A stretch of 64,000 bases of DNA, from positions 100,171-164,170 of the forward strand of contig JAGTJM010000071.1 of assembly GCA_020747015.1 (NCBI GenBank). The letters are read 5' to 3'. Positions 10,708-19,900 of this stretch are shown here, piece after piece; the first letter of the stretch is position 1, and every line of letters begins with the position of its first letter. The notes under the pieces were generated by a model. It had not been told where the DNA came from. It did no database searches and saw only the letters and a list, made by a program, of their open reading frames with translations. The stretch is from Pyrenochaeta sp. MPI-SDFR-AT-0127 (lineage: Eukaryota; Ascomycota; Dothideomycetes; Pleosporales; Cucurbitariaceae). The position numbers and the translations under genes were made by a program.

Positions 10708-12036
10708 TCAGCATATTTCCTCAGATGTGGACTTTTTATTCTCGAAAGCTCTTCTCACGGCCAGGGCAACTTGTGGATGCATCATTATCCTATCATGTAG
10801 ACCGTACCGTGGCACTTCTTGCCTAATGAGGCCTTTGGGGGTTGGCCAACTAACGTACCAACCTCCATCGTCCATTCCAACTATCTTGTTGCTCTTCGCT
10901 GTCTTGAAATCGTCTTGATTCAAGCTTGAATGGCTTGCTGCACTAACGGCTTGCTCGAAAAGATCATCACTAAAAGACCAAGGCACTATGGGGTCGTCCT
11001 TTGCGTGAAAGATCTCGATGTGGTAAGTGGGACTGTAGTGTACAACATCCGCAAGTCTGTTTAAGTTCGGCCATTGGTTACGCATACCCCGGGTACAGAG
11101 CTCCCTTAGACGGGGGAATCTGGCAAGAGGTCCGAAAGCACGCACGCCGAAGAAGGTGCGATACTCCGACAACATCGTTGGCACGTCAGGGAAACCTCCG
11201 GTGATTATCAGCCCGGCAATAGACACTGACTGAAAGGCTAACTGCTGAGCAAGAGCAATCGCAACGGAAGATCCCATAGACTGACCAAACAACACAATGC
11301 GGTGCGGATCGATACCGGCCACTTCGGTAGCCCATCGGAAGACAGATTGTGCATCGATGATGAGGCCTTCTTCGCTCGGTGTCCCAGACGAGAGGCCAAA
11401 GCCACGATAGTCAAAAGCAAGCACGTGAATTTTGTTGGGCATTGTCGACGACAGGGAACGATAGCATTCCGTTCGACAGTATGCTGACATACTTCCCGAC
11501 GAGCCGTGTGTATGAATCACCAACCTAGCTTCTGGGTCATCTCTCAGGAGTTGGAAATTGAGAGTTTCGTTGACATTTTCCCTCGGGTATTGACCTTGCG
11601 CGACAAGACGTGTGGCATTTTTGTAGTATAATTCGATAGGCAGAACGTGCCAGGCATGGAGCCTCACCCCGTCCTTTGTCTCGATGAAGAATGGCATTGT
11701 TTGGCGGTGAGCGAAGCCAAATTGCTCAGGGTGGTTCAGGTCCTTACCACCGGTAAGCTTCAGGCGATGCATGTAGACGGCGTGGCGTTCTATCCATGGA
11801 ACATGTACAACTGCGAGGATGCTGGCTGAGTATATGACGGATGCAACACCAATGCCAACTAGCATGGAGTTGAGCGACACTATTGTGTTGATCGGCATGC
11901 TGAAATGGCTGCTGGATAGCATGCGGTGGTATATCCAGTTCCTGATCCCAGGAGAGGGTGATGAGGACAAGTGTGAGGTTGCATCAGCAGATTTCACCAA
12001 AGCTCCATGGTGCTCCTGTGGGTTTTCTTGGCACAT
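10708..12036 (-). CDS. ABHD12-like membrane-anchored alpha/beta hydrolase
   Basis: A single exon of 442 residues starts at the ATG at 12036. Residues about 50-80 form one hydrophobic anchor (NSMLVGIGVASVIYSASILA). The lumenal or cytosolic hydrolase domain then has the IHTHGSSGSMSAY oxyanion region, the FDYRGFGLSSG strand, the nucleophile elbow GQSMGS (Ser), the acid in FHAKDDPIVPW and the histidine in YGLHDRIM, so the Ser-Asp-His triad is complete. The arrangement matches ABHD12/BEM46-like serine hydrolases, which cleave lysophospholipids or monoacylglycerols at ER membranes. The exact substrate is unknown. About 440 residues is normal for the family. Confidence 0.85.
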   Translation of the reverse strand: MCQENPQEHHGALVKSADATSHLSSSPSPGIRNWIYHRMLSSSHFSMPINTIVSLNSMLVGIGVASVIYSASILAVVHVPWIERHAVYMHRLKLTGGKDLNHPEQFGFAHRQTMPFFIETKDGVRLHAWHVLPIELYYKNATRLVAQGQYPRENVNETLNFQLLRDDPEARLVIHTHGSSGSMSAYCRTECYRSLSSTMPNKIHVLAFDYRGFGLSSGTPSEEGLIIDAQSVFRWATEVAGIDPHRIVLFGQSMGSSVAIALAQQLAFQSVSIAGLIITGGFPDVPTMLSEYRTFFGVRAFGPLARFPRLRELCTRGMRNQWPNLNRLADVVHYSPTYHIEIFHAKDDPIVPWSFSDDLFEQAVSAASHSSLNQDDFKTAKSNKIVGMDDGGWYVSWPTPKGLIRQEVPRYGLHDRIMMHPQVALAVRRAFENKKSTSEEIC

Positions 12037-13382
12037 CTAGAATGCTTCCAGGATCAAGTTTAACCCAAGAAGGGAGTATTTGGAGGATTGCGCCCAGTGA
12101 GGATGTGGCGTGATCCCTTGGTCGATGCGACAGCCCACGAAAGTCGTCAAGTGGATCAAATAAGTGTTTTCTGGGCCATCTACTCCTTCTCGCAAGACTC
12201 TGCAGCGCGATACATTCAATGTCACACATTTTTGGAGAGAACCTGGCTTCCGCTACAGTTTTGAACATAGCAGCTGGTTGGCTTACGAGGCCTGTTAGGG
12301 TGTGCATTTAGATTGTTGTGATTCTTCACAACCCAAGTACTTGGGCTGAGAGCTCCTCACGCTACGCAAATACGGGAGGGACGGCCCACAACGCTCTGTA
12401 AGGCCCCTGACTCGTGATCAAAAACGAACAGCCGGTGCTACATGCCGTTGGAATCCTTCAGACGCTAGCTAAGACACCTACACTGAGCTTTACGACAACT
12501 ACGAGCTGACCGCTACACTTTGCCGACATAGCGACCAAAAATGTCCAAACTACACATCAAACGTTCGTAGGTAGGACTAATATCATGAACTTCAAGCCGG
12601 ATGTCGCGCCAAACCCTGCGAAGCAGGGCTCCCGACTTGGCTCCTACGACACGGTCGTAGCGTCCGTGCTTCATGCCACGATTCCACTGGGCAAGCCTCC
12701 CACTGATGCAAAGCAGCTTCTAGTCATCAGGCCAGTCGATTGATCTGGAGCAGACAAACGGTTCAATGGAAGTAGAACTCGTCGCTGGCTTAACACTGAT
12801 TGATCAGGGACTGAACGGATCATGACACGAACGTGATTTTCCGGAAAAATGCGAGCTGCCAAGCTAACCTAATGCAGAAGTACTTTCTTGATCAGATTCA
12901 GGTGGCACATGTTCGTGTGAGGATCGATACTAGATAACTAATATAGAACACAATGGTTAGTCCGGGATAAGGGGTAGCGGAGAAGGACATTCATATCAAT
13001 ATAACAAGCGCACACTTTTATAAGAGAAATGACTTGGGAAGAATAGTTATCACATTCAGTATTTGAAAGAATGTTAGGTTAATTATACTAAACTATAAGG
13101 GTTTATCTTAGAGCTCTATACTTAAAAATCTTAGAACCCTAGGCTATATTAAAGCCTTAAATCCCCTTTAGTTCTTTTAAGACTGTTAGGACTCTAGGGC
13201 TCTAGGACCGGTGGGCCATAGTGTGGTACGGTTTCAGCGTTTTTCCATTATGGCTCGCAGGTTTACCCTCTAACGCACCAACAATCAGGCTAACACTATG
13301 AGGATAGTGTATGTCAAATGCAGTTACCCTAGCTCCAGCTGGATTCACAAAGAAGCCATAATGTCACCTGGAATACCGAACT
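12037..13382. other. Intergenic region containing an AT-rich tract
   Basis: About 1.35 kb upstream of the ABHD12-like gene and downstream of the small secreted protein gene. The first 300 bases hold an in-frame upstream extension with no recognisable protein. 12940-13210 is AT-rich and listed separately as a degenerate repeat. Confidence 0.45.
13050..13215. repeat. AT-rich, RIP-like degenerate sequence with imperfect inverted repeat
   Basis: The tract is strongly AT-biased and built from TTAG/CTAA-rich phrases. CTTAGAACCCTAGG (about 13129-13142) is matched in inverted orientation by CTAGGGCTCTAGG (about 13193-13205), with differences that are almost all transitions. Transition-only decay of repeats is what repeat-induced point mutation leaves in ascomycetes. 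No open frame of an identifiable transposon remains. Confidence 0.35.
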
Positions 13383-13946
13383 CTATGTACTGTTTGGATC
13401 CCTTACAAGCTTGACAATCAGCCCCGACGGCGTAGCCTTACTAGCTTTGTACGACGCCGAGGTATAAGCCTCATTCGTCGTATCGGGAACAATCCCCAAC
13501 TGACCTCCATTAGTAGCACAAGCGCTTAGCAGCGACGGATTGCTGCTCTTGGTGCTCCCATCCCGCTCGAGCCCATCGATAGTGCGTGCAATGTCATAGT
13601 ACGTGATAGACGAGTTGCTCCGTGGCGTAATGTGCTTGACCAGCGCGAGGACGGTGCCGGCATCGAATATGGGTAGTGACCACTCTGAGCAATCCGTTTC
13701 GGGTGGCATTGTCCATAGTGGATTGCCCGCTGTATCAGCCAGATGCCGGAGGTAGGCCCCTGCGTACTCGATGTCGGCCGTGTCGATGTTCTGCGAGGTG
13801 CCGCCATTGGTGCCGCCGTAGCAGACTAGGGTGGCTGTCTCACCGCAGGAGCGGGCTTGGAGGCGGGCAGGCTTGTCGAACGGCTTCCCTTGGGCAAGGG
13901 CCGCGAGGAGGAGGGTTATATACGAGAAAAGCGTCTGAGAGTACAT
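13383..13946 (-). CDS. Small secreted cysteine-containing protein (candidate effector)
   Basis: The frame is open upstream to 14066, but the ATG at 13946 is preferred because it places a clean signal peptide at the N-terminus (MYSQTLFSYITLLLAALAQG, then KPFDKPARLQAR). The mature protein is about 165 residues with four cysteines: C-GETATLV-C early, one in TDCSEW and one in SACATNGG. A likely dibasic/KR-type processing site is absent, though LQAR precedes the first Cys. A YYDIARTIDGLERDGS stretch suggests a compact alpha/beta fold. I recognise no enzymatic family. Small secreted proteins of this type are common in plant-associated Dothideomycetes and are often screened as effectors; this role is inference. 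Confidence 0.72.
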   Translation of the reverse strand: MYSQTLFSYITLLLAALAQGKPFDKPARLQARSCGETATLVCYGGTNGGTSQNIDTADIEYAGAYLRHLADTAGNPLWTMPPETDCSEWSLPIFDAGTVLALVKHITPRSNSSITYYDIARTIDGLERDGSTKSSNPSLLSACATNGGQLGIVPDTTNEAYTSASYKASKATPSGLIVKLVRDPNST

Positions 13947-15269
13947 GTTGATGAGTTGAAGTGGGATAACAGTTGGAAACTTGAGAGTATTGTTGTGGTG
14001 CTCAGGTGAGGATGAGAAAGGTGGGCCTGCTTGTGATGTGAGATGACGGTCTCTTGGAGGCTTCAAGTAGATAATTCACTTGAGCTTCGCTCCACTCATC
14101 ATTCATCATTTCCAAAGTACTTTTCGGAGGATCCCAGCCGTGTGGTATGCTAAGTGTGCCTTGTGGCCCGAGATATCCATGAAACTTCAGACCGGTGACC
14201 TGCTGACGGCCAGGTCAGCTACTAGGAGCTAAGCATGTTATATATGACTCTTTAAACGGAGTATGTATACTATTCAAGCAGGTGATGGATCGCCCCGTTG
14301 GTATTGAGTCGTTCTTTGAATCCTACATAGTCATCAATACTACGCTGCTAACCTCTCGAGATGAAGATTGCTGACTGCAGGTTGCTAGACCTGCTTCGCC
14401 ACAGAGACTTTAATATCAAATGTTAGAGAATGCCTTATGCTAACTGCTTTGGTTCCTTGCCTATAATGTAAAAGTGTGTATATCACTCACTGCAGGCTGT
14501 CAGCCCCTGTAAAGGAAGATATCGAAAATTCTCGGTTCAATCACAAAGGCTAGCAAAGATTTTTAGTGTGCAATAAGCAACAGATAACAGAGTTCATACA
14601 ATTTTTTTTTAGTAACACAAGCCCTTACAAGCCTTCTCCAAGTTAAACAAGATTTTACGCGACGTCGATCTATGGCAACGTCTTGGCATCAGATGCCGAA
14701 ATGCATAACCAACATTTCTCTGTTCGAGTTATACAAAGGAGCTAGTTTTCATTCAGTTAAGTGTCCCAGTCGCACGGGCCTATTTCTAGTTGACTGAATA
14801 AAATCCAGCTCCTTCGTATTCTCACGTCAGACGATAATTTGCAACGTCTGGCAACCTAAGTGGGAACCCTACAAGCGCGTCTTTGGGTAGATTTCGCCCT
14901 GAACTCGCCAATGAGCGTTATGTATTTATAGTGGATTACCGGATAAATAGCGGTCATTTTACAATTCCTCTTCCGTCTATTCTACTTACTTGTCCTTCTG
15001 TAATGCAAATTAAGAATTGTAGCAAGGATTCCAACTTGAGTGCAAATGCTCTCTGCAATAAGCTTCGCCAAGGGTCCTCATTTCCTTGGTGAACGCTTCT
15101 TTCCACCCCAGGATAGAAGACCGCGTAAAACCTCATTCAATTCATGTAGGACAAGAGAATAGAATAATGATAGACTATCAAGTAAGAAAACGTCCCAAGG
15201 TGTAGATTGGTGTGCCCTCTAGGACCTCACAACTTCGTGAGACTAGAGCTTACGAACCTCTCTGGGAGA
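13947..15269. other. Intergenic region with a 30-bp imperfect inverted repeat
   Basis: About 1.3 kb. 14220-14700 is moderately AT-rich. A hairpin-forming inverted repeat at 14731-14819 is listed separately. The frames at 14883-15092 and 14954-15136 overlap on opposite strands and resemble no protein. Confidence 0.45.
14731..14819. repeat. Imperfect inverted repeat (30-bp arms, 29-bp spacer)
   Basis: The left arm 14731-14760 begins ATACAAAGGAGCTAG. The right arm 14790-14819 is its reverse complement at 25 of 30 positions, and four of the five differences are transitions. This could be a small foldback or MITE-like remnant, or the transcribed hairpin of an unknown RNA. I could not identify a target-site duplication. 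Confidence 0.5.
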
Positions 15270-16142
15270 TCACTTCTGTTCTGCATCATTTGCCCAAATT
15301 GGCACGTATTCCTTGTAGCGAACGCTCATCCCCAACACGTTCCTGCTCAGCCAGTAATTGAATCCTGAGATAGCCCTCGACTTGACGAAACGCATGCGTT
15401 CCTCGAAACGGTGGACCCAACTCGGGGGCGACCAAGGGTTGATCCATCTGAAGATGGTGATGGTGCCGTGATCCTCCAAAAAATCGTGCACATGTAGCGT
15501 AGCCCTAATCTGCACCCAAAGCAGCCGTCTTACCAACATTTCCCCTAGCCTGGGTGCTGACCGCGTGACCGCGTACAGGGCCCTGATCCAGGCAGGCGTG
15601 GTGCAAAGGCAGAAGTAGACCTCGGCATCTTGCACCATACTGCAGAGGAGATGATCTAGGACCCTTGATGCAACCGTGCCGCTGAGCTTTGCGGTAGCTG
15701 CATCGTCGTTGGGGTCCAATTTTCCCATCGAGGTCCAATGTCCAGGTTTCTCAGGTGGCGCGGGGCCAGGGGTGGCCCAGGTTGCGCTGCCGACAAACCA
15801 GCGGCCCGAAAGGGTGGTGATTTCGCTGCAGCCGTCTGACTGCGTGTGGGTGTGATGCAGGGTGTACCACCCGCTCTTTGGTGGTATCTCGATAATTAGC
15901 GAGCCGTTGCGTGCTTCGGAGAGGTCGAATGTGACAACATCGGTCTCGTTTGGAGGGCGAACAACCGACCTCATAGGAGTCCAGAAGCGTTGCAGACGCT
16001 CAAAGCGTGACTGGTATGAGGTGTTGGTTCGATGGGCGCAGCTTGTCCATAGCAACCGGTGGACGTGATGCCTGCGCGCAAGTCGTTCGCCAAGGAGAGC
16101 GAGTGTTAGCGTCGCGGCGACGATGGTGAGGTCGAGTCCCAT
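15270..16142 (-). CDS. Hypothetical protein with N-terminal membrane anchor
   Basis: A single exon of 290 residues starts at the ATG at 16142. Residues 4-20 (LTIVAATLTLALLGERLA) form a signal anchor followed by RRHH, so the bulk is probably lumenal or cytosolic but tethered. The next region (TDVVTFDLSEARNGSLIIEI, then a GWYTLHHTHTQSDGC element) looks like a beta-rich lipocalin- or cupin-like fold. The C-terminal half is helical and rich in Arg and Trp (FRWINPWSPPSW). I do not recognise the family. It is divergent from the following GH55 gene, with about 850 bases between the starts. Confidence 0.6.
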   Translation of the reverse strand: MGLDLTIVAATLTLALLGERLARRHHVHRLLWTSCAHRTNTSYQSRFERLQRFWTPMRSVVRPPNETDVVTFDLSEARNGSLIIEIPPKSGWYTLHHTHTQSDGCSEITTLSGRWFVGSATWATPGPAPPEKPGHWTSMGKLDPNDDAATAKLSGTVASRVLDHLLCSMVQDAEVYFCLCTTPAWIRALYAVTRSAPRLGEMLVRRLLWVQIRATLHVHDFLEDHGTITIFRWINPWSPPSWVHRFEERMRFVKSRAISGFNYWLSRNVLGMSVRYKEYVPIWANDAEQK

Positions 16143-16999
16143 GGTGTGCTTGAAAGAAGTTTAGTCTGAGATATGGATTACTAGCGAGAGAATGGCCGAG
16201 GTGGATAGAAGAGAGTTCAGGCCGCCGAATGAGTTACGGAGGTTGCATGATATAATTCTAGGAGCGGGGATGGTTCGGTGGTTCTCTCTTTTTAGGAAAG
16301 GCCCCCAGTACACGGCAACCTCCACTGCAGGTACAATGTATTTCCAACTCTCGCCGAGATTAACCTGCTAACGGGCGTGGCGCAGCTACTCGTCCAAGTG
16401 CATGTCAGCATGCCCTGCAAATGCTCTAGGTACGCCGTGAGGCGTCCAGCTCGGAAACCACAAGCAGGGATAGAATCATGTTTGTCGAAGCTCACTCATC
16501 AACCGCCCTCCTGCACGCAAAGGCTCCCTGCTAGCTGTTCCCGAGTTGAATGGATTGTCGCAGTATCTACAAGGGGGAGCATGAATGGACGAGTTGTGGG
16601 ACCCAGGACACGGAAGAAATTTGTAGGGAAAATCATCAACTTGTATGGAAGGTCCGCTGGCCATCCTTACATCCCACCCCCTTGTATGTACAACTATACA
16701 GACGGACAATCTTACGCATATCACGCTTAGATCATTATGGGCGGCCGGAGAAGAAGTTCACCGTATGAGCCTGACATCTTACTCAAGGGGCAGAATGACG
16801 GATCACTGGTATACCCGGCAAATCCTTCTGGGTCAGTATAAGCTCCTCTGGGCAGTTTATAAGCATAATAATGTCGGTCTTGTGTTAGAACTTGGTAGCT
16901 GTTCCACCGTTGAGTTCAAAGAGTCTACTTTCATCTCACTAGACACTCCTTCCGTTGGGCGAATTATCCCGCTACCCCTTTTCCATCGCTACACGCAAG
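16143..16999. promoter_or_regulatory. Divergent intergenic region
   Basis: About 860 bases between divergent start codons, which should contain both promoters. Several overlapping short frames (16377-16730, 16550-16768, 16645-17130) conflict with each other and with the GH55 signal peptide start at 17000. I regard them as noise. Confidence 0.4.
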
Positions 17000-19900
17000 A
17001 TGCGTCGACAACTGCTGCTGATACTTTTTTTCAGCCTCAATCCACTGGTTTCATGTCTTTCAGGCTCGGAGCCAGTGGAAGGTTTCACCAGTCTGGATGG
17101 TGTAGAGTTCTACCATCCAAGCCAAAGTGAATTGAAACATGTCGAGCAGACTCATGCCGAGGCAATCCAAGTCCAAGCTAGGTACAGACCCAAGCCTCCA
17201 CAAAAGATCGCCAACCGCGGAATTCATCGCCGCAATGTGACCCAACCTGAGCTGGCTGCTGCCCAGAAACTCGTGGACAGGGCCGCAGAAGAGCAGTCTG
17301 CTTACAATGAATGGGTCATCAACAACCCGCGCAAGAACAACTATCGTGAGTGGTGAATTCCGTTACCCCGTCAATAGGTGTAGAACTTATTGTTCCTTTC
17401 CATACCTGCTGAAAGAGGTTCAAGTCGTGCAAGGCTCACGTATAGCAGATCACAAGGTTCCCGGAGAGCAACCCCTCAAGCGTAGGGGAGCGCCATCTCG
17501 GCCAGTATTTGACCAAGCCACGCTCGATGCCATAGAGCTTGTCGGTACTGTTGATGCTCAAAATATGATCGATAACGGAACCTTTCCGGATTATGAGAAT
17601 GATCCCAAGATTGCGACCCTGAAAGCCCGCATCGTTGGCAAGGAGAAGATAACTAAGCGACAGGGGGCTAATCCTAACGGCTGGTGGCCTCGTAATGTCG
17701 ACCATACCGGTCATATGGCCTTCGGCGGCAACAGCTCTTACAAGGTATGCGAGATGATCCGGTCTTTGTCACGGGCACATGAGTATGGTAGAGGCACACA
17801 ACCTCCCGATATTAGCACATGGGACCGTGACCAAAATCAGTTGGGTTTTTCACTGAAATCACGTTCCCATTCAACATCAACGACTAGCAGTTCCAGAGCC
17901 TTGTGTAGATGATTCTACTGATGCTAACTCCTTCCTAGGTCTGGCGCAATGTCTGGGACTATGGGGCTCTGGGCAATGGCATAGCCGATGATACAAAGGC
18001 TATCCAGAGAGCTATATCAGATGGCAGCCGTTGTGGAGTTAATTGTGCAGGATCCACCACCAAGGGAGCAGTCATTTACTTTCCCCCTGGTACGTTAGTC
18101 TTCAGTCGTACTACCAACACACAACTTCAATGGAGAGCCCACATTGGGTTGTGTGATCACCGCATACTCGTTTGCCGGAGTTCTACTTGAATTCTTGTGT
18201 TCAGGTGCCTGCCCATAGAAATTGAGATTTACGATCACTAATGTGAAGCTAGGTGTATATCGCATAAGCAGTACACTCATTCTATATTTCGACACCCAGC
18301 TAGTCGGGGAACTCGGCACTGGTATGCCCACCTTGCAGGCTGCCACCAGCTTCATCGGCGACGCCCTCATCACCTGCGACGTCTATCTTGCAGATGGCCA
18401 CTCCGAGTGGTATTTGAATACTGTGAGTCTTTCCATCTCTTCGGTCCTCTTTGGCATGACGCTTCACCCGTGCCAGCAGCTCTGCTTATACCACAGGAAG
18501 GAACCGAGTCATTGATCACATGATACAGACCAGATAGAGGACTCTTACCGTTAGAGAGAAAAGACATGATATGCTGATACGGGTGCTTATAGGCAAACTT
18601 CTACCGCAATCTCCGTAACTTTCAGATCGACCTTCGGTCAGCTACCCGGCCAAAGAACCTGATGGGGGTTCATTGGCAGGTAGCACAAGCCGCTAGCATC
18701 GAGAACGTTATCATCTACTTGTCTAACAAGTCTTCTTCCAGCCAGATCGGCATCTGTAAGTTCTCATGGACAACCTTCTTTGGGCTACACCGACATCAAC
18801 CTTATCATCTACTGACCGGCCTTCACAGTTGCGGAAAACGGTAGTGGTGGGTGGATCACCCGCATTCTCGTCGATGGTGGACTGTACGGCTTCCTGGGCG
18901 GGAATCAGCAGTATTCTGTCAATGACTTCTCCGTCCAAAATGCCAAGAATGGTATTGGCTTGATTTGGGACTGGGCCTGGGTGAGTGTGCTCATGACTCC
19001 CCGCATCCGTGAAGCCAGGACTGATATGTACTTTTCGCGATTCAGTCATGGTCGCAGGTCCTAATCCATGACTGCGATGTTGGCATTGACCTTACGGCCC
19101 CTGGCTCATCTCAGGGTCAACCAGTTGGGTCATTTATTCTCGTGGACTCATACTTCCAGAACGTAGCCACTATCATCAAGACATATCTCTCAACATCCAG
19201 CACCCAGCAGGGATCCACTGTCATTGCTGTGAACAATGTCGGTTTCAAAGACTGCGGCAACTTCATCCTCCTGCCCAACAACCAAGTCGTCAACCCAACA
19301 GGAGGCGTGAGCTCCAACAAGATAGGCTACCTCCAGCTCGGTGATACCGCAACGCATAACGACACCGAGTACGGGTGGTTTACGGCAAACGTTCCAAGGC
19401 CCAGCGTACTTACAGAACCGATTCCGCAAGATTGGTACCCTCAGGAGAGATACATTGGTCCACCGTAAGTATCCTGCGTCACGATCTGACCTTGCTTCCC
19501 TCTAACCGATTCAGGCGGCCAGACTACTTCAGTTACATGGACAATCAGATCCTGAACGCCAACCTAGTGGCCAGAGGTTCGTACGACTACCTACCGATGC
19601 TCTTGTTCTTATTGTGAACGCCTTCATCCACCACTGGGGCATCGGTGTGCTACGGCGTACCCTGACCTATGGACCAAGTCGTGATCTCACTAACGAAACA
19701 TGTAGGAGACGGTGTAACAGATGATACCGCGGCTTTGCAGAGCTTGCTGAACTATGCTGCATCCAATAACCTTGTTCTGTATATTCCGGGTATGTCACTA
19801 AAGAAGAGAATTGGTAGAAAACACCTCATGCTAACCTTACATCCATAAAAGCTGGAACGTACATGATATCAGCCCCTATCCTTGTAAGTTTCCAGTGGCA

